A stretch of DNA of 64,000 nucleotides from Dendrolimus kikuchii (Eukaryota > Arthropoda > Insecta > Lepidoptera > Lasiocampidae). Made by a program: the position numbers and the translations under genes. This document shows, in pieces, positions 1 through 10,976 of the stretch (position 1 is the first letter of the stretch; each line of letters opens with the position of its first letter). The notes under the pieces were generated by a model. That model ran no database searches and was not told the DNA's origin. It worked only from the letters and a program-made list of their open reading frames with translations. The stretch is taken from contig CM034394.1 of NCBI GenBank assembly GCA_019925095.2, forward strand, positions 26,896,272-26,960,271. The letters run 5' to 3'.

Positions 1-716
1 GCCGAAGGAATCGTTGATAGTTTCTCTAGAAGTTGAGGAAGCTGCGTTCTTTCGTGGAATGTCCCATCCTGAAACAACATTCTCAGAACGAAAATTATAA
101 TTTTCAAATAGACTCAAAATCACCTAGCCCAAATTCATAAGACAAATAAGTTTATTAGATAATCATACAAAGGCGACTGCCTAAATAAATTATTCTATTT
201 GAAAACCAACTAGGTTACCCCAGCTTGTAACAATAGTGTCCTGTCCCTTATGCTTTACTGTAAGTCAGTTAATGGGATCGGCACGGCGGTCGTAACCGAG
301 TTCCCTGCATTGTTTTGCTAAGAGAGCTGGATGTTATAATTAGGTTAATTTCCCTTTGGGTAATTAAGTCCAGCATGAGATGGCGTAGCTTTTGTGTACA
401 ATTATCAGCTTTTAGGTTAACTACTACTGATTGTGTACTATCAGTAGTATCAATAATTGATATCATATCATAGCCATACAAAGGTTCATAAACGATCCAC
501 AGCTAGGCAGGGAGTTTTCGTAATTTCGGAAAGACGGTACGAATATGTATTTAAAAACGTGTCCGAGATAGATTGGCGGTTCAGATCCATAATCACAATC
601 TTCCAGTTTCCTCGCGATGTTTTTTAACATGAGCCAATAGTGGCACTATGAGCTGTAGAGGAAAAAAATTGACTTATTTGAAAAACACCAATTACACTGA
701 ACTACGATAAATTTTA
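1..716. other. unassigned AT-rich sequence
   Basis: I see no gene here. Only short open frames without recognisable motifs are present, for example on the minus strand near 269-481. A weak similarity to the tRNA-derived SINE at 36525-36824 may exist around 610-635, in the stretch CTCGCGATGTTTT, but it is too short to call. Confidence 0.5.
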
Positions 717-1076
717 AGAAGTAAGAAAGAGAGTTGGTCTGAAAGAGAGTGTCGGGGTGAAGGTAAGGAAAGGAATGCTCCGGTGGTTCGGGCATGTGGA
801 AAGAATGCATGATGGAAGAATGACTAAACGGATATACAATGCAAAAGTGGATGAATGCAGAAGTCGTGGAAGGCCACGACACACCTTTCATGATCAAATT
901 GATCGTGTACTAGCAGAAGGTGATGTCAGGAGCCTTAAGAAAGAACGAGCTTGCATGACAAGAGTTATGAATGTCAAAGAGGCAAGTGAGGTGTGTAAGA
1001 ATAAGCCTAAATGGCACTCTGTTGTTCGTGCCTACCCCGCAAGGGAACTGGCGTGAAGTTATGTATGTATGTATGT
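717..1076 (+). mobile_element. RTE-type LINE 3' fragment (family RTE-a)
   Basis: This is the 3' end of a non-LTR retrotransposon. The open frame at 757-1056 encodes the C-terminus that follows the reverse transcriptase domain in RTE-like elements, with a motif close to LRWFGHVERMHD, and stops just before a (TATG)n tail. The 5' part is missing, as is usual for target-primed retrotransposition. At least ten more pieces of the same family lie in the window; the longest is at 62000-62459. Clade assignment rests on the C-terminal motif and the tetranucleotide tail. Confidence 0.85.
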
Positions 1077-1560
1077 ACGATAAATTTTCTTTTGAACGTC
1101 TAAAATTTTATACAACATCAACAGTTGATGATCCGAATGGTTCATCAAAAATCTATTCGGAACTACAACTACTTTTTATCGCTTGTCTGCCTTGCCTCCT
1201 GCAAACCATCAAAAACTGTAGGATTTAAGTATGTGTATACCCCATATCCAGTTCACGGAACAATAGCGTCTGCGACCTACATTAAAGTGCAAAGCTGCTT
1301 CCGAGGCCCATTGAATGCAACGTGATCGCAATAATTAAGTTTATCCAGTATAACCTATATATCTATCTCGTGTATAATAGAACGTAGACTTATAAGAAAG
1401 CGAATGGAGCCAACATTTCCATTCAATTAAGGAAATATTCTAAAACAGAATTGGATCGGTTTTATTATACTTCCTACAAGCTCTATTACGATGCTCTTTA
1501 GAATATTAATTCGTTCGGTAGTACATTTCAGATAACATTGCACAAGTAATGTATTATTTT
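1077..1560. other. unassigned sequence
   Basis: This is AT-rich sequence between a LINE fragment and a Penelope-like fold-back. No coding or RNA feature is recognised. Confidence 0.5.
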
Positions 1561-1806
1561 CTTAAGTTTTCGCAAGTTGTATAACGTTTCGGCCACTTTT
1601 CAGTGGCCGTGATTACGGAAGACAAAGATGTCAAGTGTCAACGAGTATTGTTAAAGTTTTATTTAGCCTACCGCCAACTTGTTAACTTTAATTTTGTTTA
1701 TGGTTATTATTTACTCTATGGGAGCCTAATCTAATTTACTACCGCTTCGCAACATGTTATGGCTTGACGAGAAGAAGCGGCGCAAGAAACTCTTCAGCAA
1801 ACTTGA
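1561..1806 (-). mobile_element. Penelope-like element 3' region, left arm of a fold-back
   Basis: This is the reverse complement of the non-coding 3' part of the Penelope-like family described at 39108-39786. It includes the stem GGCCACT-loop-AGTGGCC and a tract resembling AGAAGAAGCGGCGCAAG. Together with 1859-2154 it forms a large inverted repeat around a ~50-bp AT-rich spacer. There is no reading frame. Confidence 0.8.
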
Positions 1807-1858
1807 CTGATAATTACTTTTATTTTTCCTTCCACCCATTTTAATATTATATAAAATT

Positions 1859-2154
1859 ATTAGAGCTAGGCATGTTTGCTGAAGAGTTTCTTGCGCCGCT
1901 TCTTCTCTTCAAGCCATAACATGTCGCGAAGCGGTAGTAAATTAGATTAGGCTCCCATAGAGTAAATAATAACCATAAACAAAATTAAAATTAACAAGTT
2001 GCCGGTAGGCTAAATAAAACTTTAACAATACTCGTTGACACTTGACATCTTTGTCTTCCGTGATCACGGCCACTGAAAAGTGGCCGAAACGTCGGAAAAA
2101 CCAAAATCAAATAAAATTACCGCGCTTAAAACCGTTAAAACCTAGTTTTATTAA
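1859..2154 (+). mobile_element. Penelope-like element 3' region, right arm of a fold-back
   Basis: This is the sense copy of the same ~250-300-bp region, ending in the family terminus close to AAACGTAGTTTTATTA. It carries the best preserved hammerhead-like fold, at 2056-2097. The inverted arrangement with 1561-1806 is repeated by other family members at 16925-17010 and 62705-62973. Confidence 0.8.
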
Positions 2155-2668
2155 GTAATGTATTTCTAAACATATTCCAAAATACATCCATTAATGGTAA
2201 TACAGAAAGCACAGATTATAACAAATAATGTTGTGGATTAGTTTGATCTCTAACATGTCGGACTGTCCTTAAAATAGATAAACTAGCCACCTTCAAATTA
2301 TTTCTTAACAGACATAAATGGACCAACCGGTTATATCACTTATATCTATGTATGAGTGATATTTGAAAATTAAATGTGATAGAACGTTCCGAATATTTTA
2401 ACTGCCGCTTCTATTCAGGGTTAAATAAATATAAACTAAGTTCTATGGGTTTGTTTGTAGAAGATAATGAAGCAGAAAATAGCCAGTCTAAAATGACCCA
2501 GAAACAAGGGAATTCTGTTGAAATTCTTTAACATACATACACTATTTCGTTTGCCAAATTATCAAATATTGCCAAGAAAACTCGATGTAGTTTCATAAAA
2601 TTGTTTCAAAATAGTATTAAAGTAGTTATTATGTCGACTGCAGTTTTATATTCATTGTTGTGTGTATA
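2155..2668. other. unassigned sequence
   Basis: AT-rich sequence. I see no gene, RNA or repeat boundary. Confidence 0.5.
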
Positions 2669-2880
2669 CATTTTTTTTATTGCAGGAGTTCAGCAGACAG
2701 GCAGACGGCCCACTTGATGGAAAGCGGTTACCATCGCCTATGGACATTTGCAACACCAAAGGTGCTACAAATGCGCTGCTGCTCTCTTAAAGGAGAACAC
2801 AATACAAGGTTGTTATGGCGGCATACTCTAGACCAGGGGTGGTCGCCATCCAGTCGAGCAAATACCCTACCACCTGGCAA
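2669..2880 (-). mobile_element. R310 SINE-like retroposon, truncated
   Basis: R310 is my label for an abundant ~310-bp family. In sense orientation it starts near ATCCGTGCAGGAACGG and ends GAACTCCTGCAATAAA followed by poly-A. About twenty copies occur in both orientations. The poly-A end and 5' truncations point to retroposition. No clear tRNA-like head is seen; a B-box-like GGTTCCAGTC is present. This copy lacks the 5' third. Confidence 0.8.
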
Positions 2881-2962
2881 GCACCTGACATATTATATTA
2901 CTACTAAAAATTTATTTAACACCCGTTTATGTCTTCAAAACATTTCTATATAATACTTGGTT

Positions 2963-3250
2963 ATGCCCGCGACTTCACCCACACTTACCTTGAAATCCCC
3001 GCGGGGTTCCCGGGACACAAAGTACCGCAGCATTTAAAAAAGAACGCGAGCTATCGTTTTAGTGAAAATTGTGTCGGAGTAAGTCAATTTTTATGCACCC
3101 GAACAACTACAAACCGCCCCCGTGGAAAATTTCCGTCGCATTCCCGGGATAAAAAAATAGCGCAGTTTAAGTCTACGAATTAGATGTCGATCCGCGAAAA
3201 CCGCTTCCAAGTACGCCCAGTTACGTGAATCCCGAACAAACGGACAAGAA
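2963..3250. repeat. degraded interspersed repeat
   Basis: The stretch contains CCCGCGACTTC, a CGCGGGGTTCCCGGGA segment, CCCGGGATAAA and GTGAATCCCGAACAAACGG. These recall interspersed repeats common in Lepidoptera and resemble 35920-36085. Ends are not defined. Confidence 0.5.
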
Positions 3251-3318
3251 ATCTAAAAAAATTGCTTAGTTCTGCATCATTATCCATATAAGGTATTCCC
3301 GTTGTTTTTTTTTTTAAT

Positions 3319-3336
3319 AGCTTCAATGTACAGACA
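3319..3336. repeat. target-site duplication, left copy
   Basis: AGCTTCAATGTACAGACA is repeated exactly at 3758-3775 and brackets the LINE fragment between them. A third occurrence lies near 36145, upstream of CLPB exon 5, so the target itself belongs to an older repeat. Confidence 0.85.
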
Positions 3337-3757
3337 TGCTATACGGGTCGGAATGTTGGGCCACTAAAGTGATAAACTACAAACGTCTCCACTCAGCTGA
3401 GATGAGAATGTTGAGATGGATGTGTGGTGTTACAAGAATGGATAAGGTGAGAAATGAGTACGTAAGGGGATCTTTGAAAGTTGCACCTGTGACAGAAAAA
3501 TTGAGAGGAAGAAGATTAAGTTGGTATGGGCATATAATGAGGAGGGATGAAAGTCACGTGACAAAAAGAATGTTATACTACAAGATCGATGGGTACAAAT
3601 TTAAAGGTAAACCAAAAAAAAGATGGATGGATTGTGTGAAGGATGACATGATGATATGCGGTGTGACAGAAGAGGTATGTCAGAATAGAAGAGTGTGGAA
3701 GGAAAAGACATATTGTGCCGACCCCAAGTAATTGGGATATGGTGAAAGAAAAGAGAG
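3337..3757 (+). mobile_element. 5'-truncated RTE-like LINE (family RTE-b)
   Basis: The open frame 3336-3731 encodes a reverse-transcriptase C-terminus with LYGSECWA, the thumb-side motif of RTE-like elements, and a basic tail containing RRLSWYGHIMRRD. The insert is bounded by an exact 18-bp direct repeat, which marks a complete if truncated insertion. Its terminus, near ATTGGGATATGGTGAAAG, recurs inverted at 6449-6577. This family is distinct from RTE-a, which ends in (TATG)n. Confidence 0.85.
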
Positions 3758-3775
3758 AGCTTCAATGTACAGACA
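3758..3775. repeat. target-site duplication, right copy
   Basis: Exact copy of the 18-bp sequence at 3319-3336. Confidence 0.85.
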
Positions 3776-4639
3776 CTGCATTTTTTTAATGCTATGATAT
3801 CATAGATATTTTATTTTCCTAGTGTTATGCTGCAAGTCCATTATTTGTTTTGAAAAATAACCGACTTATTGAAATAATAAATATATTTAAAAAATAGATT
3901 TACACAAGCATTTCAGCTAGACGCGTTGCTAGGGAGTTTCTTGCCGCTTCTTCTTCTTAAACAGCAATAACTTGTTGTAAAGGGGCATAGAGAAATAAGT
4001 AGAATTAATTTTTAATTTACATGATCTAAAAAAATATTAAGACTTATTTTTAATTTACTTACCAATGGATTTTTTTTAATAAAATCTTTTCAATTTGAAT
4101 AAGTTTTATTTTCATAAGTAGGTGTTGTTGTTCTGTGGATAGGTCTGTATAAACCTCCAAGGGCAAATAAAAGAATAATCCTAAGCGGAATGTTTTTCGG
4201 AATGAAGCGTGGATATTATTTTGATCATGTTTATTAATATATGTAAATAATGACCTAATTATTATAACTTTGTCATTTGACTACACACGTCACTCTATAT
4301 GACACTCTTCATTATAGATGATAAAACGAGCCGAAGATACCTAAAGCCATGCGTCATAAGTGAACAATGCTTTCATGGAATTCAGTAAATAAACCAACAA
4401 TAGCATAAAGACCAGAGAACAGACTCACGGGCCAAAGGTCGCGGGTTCAAGCTTCAATTAATGAAGACCCATTTCCTGCACTTTGTTAGTTTGTTAGACA
4501 GGGACAGACGGACACTGCTTTAAATTTAATATTAAGTAGTGGGTATTTTTAGGCCTCAGATTAAGCTAGATCAGATATTTTAATGAGGGCCCTTCCACAA
4601 ATTATGTCTATGAATAGTAAAAAAAAAAACCCCGATTTT
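3776..4639. other. unassigned AT-rich sequence
   Basis: No gene is recognised. A degraded piece of the Penelope-like tract, with TTTCTTGCCGCTTCTTC, is visible around 3930-3960. A B-box-like GCGGGTTCAAGC at about 4441 has no convincing A box nearby. Confidence 0.45.
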
Positions 4640-4814
4640 GAAACATTCTTCATTGGCGCTCCGCTCCTATTAGTCTTAGCGCGATGATATATAGCCTATA
4701 GCCTTCCTCGATAAATGGGCTATCTAACACTGAAAGAATTTTTCAAATCACACCAGTAGTTCCTGAGATTAGCGCGTTCAAACAAACTCTTCAGCTTTAT
4801 ATATTAGTATAAGA
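4640..4814 (-). mobile_element. Helitron-like fragment, 5' end
   Basis: Read on minus, it begins A|TC followed by TTATACTAATATATAAAG, a layout like other Helitron 5' ends in this window. A diverged copy of the same ~180 bp lies at 22797-22990, also containing GATAAATGGGCTAT. No 3' hairpin was found, so this is a fragment and the class is tentative. Confidence 0.5.
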
Positions 4815-5383
4815 TAATATGTCGGTTAGTACCATTATTTCTGTCCTATTTGTCACTTCTGTCCGTAGCTTTGTTTTTTTTGTTCGTTTTCTTTTATTTG
4901 TATATATAACAATATTCATAGACACTACTAATTGCAAAATTTTATAACTAATGCTTATTGTTTTTAATTTGCTTTGTGGAGCTAAGCCGTGGCATCACTT
5001 AGAGGTACTTGCGGAAGATCAGCGCGGTCGTGAAACTAGCATTATGCTGAGCAAGGCAAGTGCCTTTTTAGGACACTTTTTTTTTTTTTTTGTTTTTGAG
5101 GCGAGGGAAAATGCTTAACCGATTTACGCACAAACTGGGTCGTTGCTAGGGGAACGACACGCGTCGGTCGGGGGCGATAACACTGCAGCAATAGTATGCT
5201 CTTGGCAGCGCTCCGTCCGCGATCGACGTCACAGAATAGTATGGAAGACTCCGAGCGTTGCTACACGAGCGAGCAACCCCAATACCCACTAAAAACCCCC
5301 TCCTCCCTGACGACCCTGCGCTTTGTATGTGTTGGAAAGGCTGAGATTTAGAACATAGTTACGCCCAGCCGAACAATTAACTG
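4815..5383. other. unassigned sequence with GC-richer part
   Basis: The 5100-5340 part is GC-richer and CpG-containing, with tracts near CGTCGGTCGGGGGCGATAA. It has no open frame or recognised motif and may be a decayed repeat. Confidence 0.4.
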
Positions 5384-5477
5384 AAGCAAGTGAGGTGTGT
5401 AAGAATAAACCTAAATGGCGCTCTGTTGTACGTGCCTACCCCGCAAGGGAACTGGCGTGAAGTTATGTATGTATGTA
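5384..5477 (+). mobile_element. RTE-a 3' fragment
   Basis: The last ~90 bp of RTE-a, ending GCGTGAAGTTATG(TATG)n. Confidence 0.85.
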
Positions 5478-6155
5478 CAATTAATTGTTAGATATATCAT
5501 CATGTAAGACTTTTCATATCTTGTCCTACATAAATATTTTTTCTTTCTTTCCTTGTCCCAGCTGGTCACATTCATGGTACCCCTCCCTCCAAAGTGTGAA
5601 ATCACATATTTTGAAATTTTACATCAATAAATTATTAAATTAAAACTGCAGTTCTGTAATTACTTTTATTTTCATTAAAATTATTTTTTAATCATTTAAA
5701 CACTGCTCGCATACATATGAGTTGAAATATTTGAACGGTTTTCGTTAATAGTTCTAATTTCGTGTTTTAACGCTTAAATATATCAGATTTAGAAGTGTAA
5801 CGTCACGAAATTTAGGACCCCTCCCACCCTTAGTCATACAATGTCACACTACGTCACAACCCACCCACCCCCCTCCACTCCCCCTTAAAGTGTCACGTAA
5901 TTCATGTGTTTCTCCTAACAGCATACTTTTAGTATTCCAATTCTGTTGTTAAAGAGTAAATTATATTTGATATTTCCAATCGAACCCAACCAGATATTAG
6001 ATACATTTCGTAAATTCAACACACTTCAGTTATCATAACATAGTAGCAAATGGAATCTACTGAAGATAAAGTCTTGTATAACCTATAAATAAACATACTG
6101 TATTTTCTGTGTCTTCCATACTGTAGAAAGCAAATGAATTTATTTTTATTCTTGT
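5478..6155. other. unassigned sequence
   Basis: AT-rich, with a C-rich segment at 5805-5905 containing spaced CGTCAC and CCCACCC motifs. That type of segment is common in lepidopteran repeats. No gene is seen. Confidence 0.4.
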
Positions 6156-6226
6156 ACACACAGACACAGACACACAGACAGAGAAACAAACACACACACA
6201 GAGAGACACACACACATACAGTCACA

Positions 6227-6280
<54 letters not shown>

Positions 6281-6284
6281 CACG
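6156..6284. repeat. compound (CA)n/(CT)n microsatellite
   Basis: Runs of CA with interspersed CAGA, then about ten CT, then about seventeen CA units. Open frames through it are low-complexity artefacts. Confidence 0.95.
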
Positions 6285-6448
6285 ATGTATTCTCTGATAT
6301 GAAACATTCGTTATCACTAGCCAAAGAATAATCATGTTGGGCATTGAATACATAATCGCGATGAACGACGATCGTAGCCCTATCTAGTCTCTCTCTCAGT
6401 GTATTTTAAGTCATTTCTTCTTTATCCGCCGATATTTTTCCAAAGATA

Positions 6449-6577
6449 ACTCTCTTTCACCGTATCCCAATTATTTGGGATCGGCACAATATGCCTTTTC
6501 CTGTGAACTCCTCTATTATGACATACATATTCTGTTACACCACAAATTATCATATCATCCTTCATAACATTCTTTTT
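6449..6577 (-). mobile_element. RTE-b 3' fragment
   Basis: Reverse complement of the 3' end seen at 3337-3757, including the segment around CCAATTATTTGGGATCGGC. It is diverged and has no intact frame. Confidence 0.75.
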
Positions 6578-7077
6578 AGATCGCAAGTTAATGTAAAATA
6601 CAAAACGCTTAAAATAGCCTCGCCGAATAACGGAACAAGGAACAACTTGCTAGTCTGATTTTCCTGACAAGGTCTAAAATTCATCAAGTCAGGTATCTTC
6701 AAAATAAGTGTGCTCTATCCCAGACCGCGTCATCACTCAACATCACTTGAGACAGTGATCAAGAACCCACACGAAGACTACACAAAAAGAAACTTCTAGA
6801 CATAGACTATCAAACTGCTAGGTTACATTCTAACTTTAAATAATAAATTAATTTAATTTTCGCCACAAACCGCGAAACGCTCGAAATAATTCGCTCCAAA
6901 TAGGCAATTAAAAGATTAATTTGAAAGAACGTTCCACCTGAGCAAACTGTTTCCTTAAGCCAGTAAAAAGAGCACGATGTTTTTGTTTCCAAATCACTTT
7001 GTTTTGAACGTACATTGAAAAGAATGGGCTGGCCTCCAAGTTCTGTGCCATAACTAATTTACTAATAATGTATTTGT
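6578..7077. other. unassigned sequence
   Basis: AT-rich. No feature is recognised. Confidence 0.5.
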
Positions 7078-7226
7078 CAGGAGCCTTAAGAACAGACGAG
7101 TGTGCATGACAAGAGTTATGAATGTCAAAGAAGCAAGTGAGGTATGTAAGAATGGGCCTAAATGGCGCTCTGTTGTTCGTGCCTACCCCGCAAGGGAACT
7201 GGCGTGAAGTTATGTATGTATGTATT
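7078..7226 (+). mobile_element. RTE-a 3' fragment (short type)
   Basis: It starts at TCAGGAGCCTTAAGAACAG and ends in (TATG)n. The 5' junction coincides with that of the copy at 34744-34895. Confidence 0.85.
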
Positions 7227-7400
7227 TGACTATTTGTGTATAATAATGTTGGTAATATTCACATCGTTTAAAACAAATATTCGTTGAAGCGTACGCATCT
7301 AATACTATATTCACTTGCTACTATTGGGCGGAGTAACATGCATTGTTAGATCCGCTCCAATCCACTTCAGGCTTACATCAGCAGGTATCATTTCTATTTA

Positions 7401-7627
7401 TTTATTTTATTGCAAGAGTTCAGCAGACAGGCAGTCGGCCCACCTGATGGAAATCGGTTACCATCGCATATGAGTATTTGTAACATCAAACGTATATATC
7501 TATAACAGGGGTGGTAGCCTTGCAGTCGGGCAAATGCTCTACCACCTGGCTGTGGGTTATTTTGTCGCCTCTTACGACAGGCCGCCCGACCGCAGCAAAT
7601 TGTATTCTTTCTCCGTTCCTGCAGGGA
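7401..7627 (-). mobile_element. R310 SINE-like retroposon, internally deleted
   Basis: Antisense copy with A/T-rich tail on the left. The middle segment, including the TCTTAAGGGAGACTGG region, is missing. The head is retained at the right near CCGTTCCTGCAGG. Confidence 0.75.
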
Positions 7628-8112
7628 TATCAGTAACTTTATGCACTATGACGCTTTTGTAAATAAAAATGGCTTAAGAAATACTGGCTGAACCTTATAA
7701 GGGATGGCATGAGTACCAATATGATGTCAAAACAGTGGACGTTGAAGACCGCACGAAGTGGAGAATTAAAAGGAGGAAAACAAACCACGAGCATCGAAGC
7801 GGACGCTCCGAACACAACTGGGATTTAACTCTCGCATGATGACGATGGCTTGTATAAATAATAAAAGTATCAATTTTAAGATAAATTTAAGTAACTTGCT
7901 TCATATGAAAAAGCACGAAGAGAAAACAAACAAACACAGTTTAATCATCGTATTATGTATATATAGGATATAAATAGTATAATTAATTTTGCAATTAACT
8001 TATGAGCCATTAACTCTAATTACCTGTTAATATTGTTATTCTAATATTGGATTTTCATTTATCAATCAATTAATTATAATGACACTATGTTACTATATTA
8101 GCAGTTTTTTAT
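7628..8112. other. unassigned; possible decayed LINE C-terminus
   Basis: Around 7690-7830 one frame reads close to VEDRTKWRIKRR, which recalls the basic C-terminus of RTE-like proteins. Evidence is weak and the rest is AT-rich. Confidence 0.3.
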
Positions 8113-8422
8113 CCGTGCAGGAACGGAGGAAGAATACAATTTCCTGCGGCCGGGCGGCCTGTCGTAAGAGGCGACTAAACAACCCACAGCCAGGTAGGGC
8201 ATTTGCCCGACTGGATGGCTACCACCCCTGGTCTAGAGGATGCCGCCATAACAACTTTGAGTTGTGTTCCGGCATTAGTGACCAGGTTCCAGACTCACTT
8301 AAGAGAGCAGCGGCGCATTTGTAGCAACTTTGGTGGTGCAAATGTCCATAGGCGATGGTAACCGCTTTCCATCCAGTGGGCCGTCTGCCTGTCTGCTGAA
8401 CTCCTGCAATAAAAAAAAAGTT
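8113..8422 (+). mobile_element. R310 SINE-like retroposon, near full length
   Basis: Complete sense copy from ATCCGTGCAGGAACGG to CTCCTGCAATAAAAAAAAA. A possible short target duplication (AGTTTTT) brackets it. Confidence 0.85.
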
Positions 8423-9499
8423 TTTGTTTTTGGTTTTGATATGATGATAAAAAAAAATATCTTCATATCTTGAATGATATTAATCATAATCTTTCCATTC
8501 GTATTTATATGCCGTATCCATATCTTACATGCATGAATATTATACAAGATATCGTATTGCACAAACCGATGTATAACCAAATAGTACTACAAAATATTTC
8601 TATACAAGTCAGAGTTAAGTACACGCGCACCGGTGTGAGTCGACTGTGCATTATCTCGTATTATACCTACCTACATAGTCACAGAACCGGATCTACGGAG
8701 CAAATTACAAAACAAAGTAGCTTTATATATTATGCACGTACCTCGCATAACCGGCTCACGTTACCACTATAAATATGAATTCTACAACATTCAAGGACCC
8801 AAGCTTGATATATAATACTATATCACCTATATCACATATTATATTTAGATCTGGGGTAGGTACATTAGATATATAGCAGTGCCAAGCCCTCATAATTTTT
8901 CTGTCATTTTTTTATTAAGCAACATATTCAACCATATTGCAGGTCTTTACTAAAAACCAATCGAGAAAGTTCTTGTAACAATTTTCGCTAAACAGAAAAA
9001 AATCAACTTTCTGCGGCCAAGTGACCTTTCAAAAGGCGCCAAAATAACCCAAAAATATAATTTAAAAAACAGATATTTAACAAAAGTACGATTCTTCGTT
9101 AAAAATAACCTAAACCGACCATTACTTATTATTATATATTATTATTACTAAATACTCGAAGGAAATTATAATCCAAGAAAAAGGTTTTTATATACAAGGT
9201 AGAATGACGTAATTTTAATTTCTTCAACTCAACAACACAGAAAAATTATGTAAACTACCATGCATACTAAATCAATCAAAAATTGATGATCATAATGGCA
9301 CCGGTCCGAAGCGACTGCAGCTCCTGGATAATTGCCAATGAGGCCACTGCCAGATAAAAAGTATCGATACCTCATAATCAGATCGCCATACAATCAATCT
9401 TATTCAAGTACATTGATAACATTCAACCCGCTGCCTAGTACGAATGCAATCATTTTATTATATGCCTCGACAGCATGATAAAAAACGGTTAACGCAACA
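8423..9499. other. unassigned AT-rich sequence upstream of the synthase
   Basis: More than 1 kb without recognised gene or repeat. Distal regulatory sequence for the downstream gene is possible but nothing specific is visible. Confidence 0.4.
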
Positions 9500-10450
9500 A
9501 TCGCATCGAGTTCCCCAGAATCGGAGATCGACACCGCCGAACCGCGGCTGCGCTCCCTCGCCCCCCGCCTCACCGCGGCTGAGTAGGGGTGGACTCGTCG
9601 TGACGTCACCGAGCACGTAATTATATTCTTCCATTGAGCCGAGCGCTCGCGAACACCGACGACCGCACCCGAGCGCCGGCCGACCGAAGCCAACCAGTCC
9701 CACATCTTTTCTAGTACGCGGTCGTCGCTTTGCATGCCCGCTCGCCGCGAACGCGCTCGCCTCACAGATTGCCCCATTAAAATATTCCTAAATTCGCGGC
9801 CGGGGCCACGGAGCTGTGCGGTGTATGTTGTATCGTAGTGAACGCAATTTCGAGTGCATGTCCCACCGAGAACGACCATTCGCGAGTGTCGTTTCGCACC
9901 TGTGCAGTAAAGTGTGTGCCTATTATTTTCCATTTCGACCTCGTTTACGTGACTGTGTGGATTGGCCGGACGAGAGGCCGGCGTTCCGGCTTTCTATCGG
10001 ACACATAGGAGCACCGATACGCCAAATCGATGAGCCTCCGCGTTCCCGCCGAATGACAGCTCGCACATTGATCGGGTGAGTCGGAATACCGTGCGATACA
10101 TTGGACGACAGCGACGACGCCGCCGGCGGGTGCTTTCTACGCGGGCTCGCGAATACGTTTCGCATAGCATTGCGAACATCTTAGAGTGAAATCTGTTGTG
10201 GGGCTCGGTCTATAAGTATCTCTCGTGATAGCGAGATATCCAGTAGGCCGCGTGATGTTCGCGGAGTCCGCTCTGCCCCCGCCGCCGCCGTGCCGCCCGT
10301 TGCGCAGCGCGCACCACAACAAACAACGGCACAGTGGCAAAACTAATTATTATCATCTGACTGAACATGGATGGAGCTGGAGGGGCACCGGTGTCCGCCG
10401 GCCGCCGCGTAATCGTAACTCCCGGTCTTTGAACCGCGCCTGTGTTTCTA
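9500..10450 (+). promoter_or_regulatory. GC- and CpG-rich putative promoter/5'UTR of the sphingomyelin synthase gene
   Basis: A ~950-bp block rich in G+C and CpG interrupts AT-rich DNA just upstream of the synthase coding exon. It holds a good splice donor on +, G|GTGAGT with GT at 10076-10077, which could pair with the acceptor whose AG is at 10949-10950. No ATG in the block stays open to that donor in the phase the coding exon needs, so I infer a non-coding first exon. Transcription start and exon limits are not visible. Open frames on both strands here look like by-products of GC-rich sequence. Confidence 0.6.
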
Positions 10451-10976
10451 TTGTTAGTTTGTTTATTGTCGTACAAGATGATACTTCGAGAAATAAAAAT
10501 ATAACAAACACTACACGCGAACTAACGAAGAGAATTGTTTTGTTAGTAGGTCGAATATGATAAGGGTTTTCGGATGATCGGTTGCGATATCCCAAAACTA
10601 ATTTTACAATAAGATGCGATTGTAATGTTGAGACAAGAAATTATTAGTTACAAATTCAAAGGTTATATTATTCATATTTCAGTGAAGTAAATAAAAGTGT
10701 ACTGCGAAATTTAATAATATTTTAAACTATAAGTGATAAGATAAAATCAAACAATTTGTTAGTGGACACTTTACTTTCTTTCTGCCTGACAATGTATTGT
10801 TCCTGGCTATTGTTGGGTCTCTCTTCCTACATAATCTACTTTGTGCAAATTTCAATTTCATCATTTGTCAATACGTTATTGCTCTCATGTCTTACAATGA
10901 TAACACTCAAATTGACTGATGTTAATGGTAGTTTTTGTTCTCGATTTCAGGCTCAATTCAACCAAATGGTGATTGG

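Noticed and set aside
6016..6331. Frames on both strands rich in Cys/Val or Thr/His
   Set aside because: They are read-through of the CA/CT microsatellite.
9400..9933. 177-codon minus frame near the synthase promoter
   Set aside because: No recognisable domain. It covers AT-rich and GC-rich parts indifferently and lies in a CpG-rich region where stops are rare by chance.
10935..10976. Starting the synthase at 10935
   Set aside because: That codon is TTG and lies in the intron before the AG at 10949-10950; the first ATG in the exon is at 10977.
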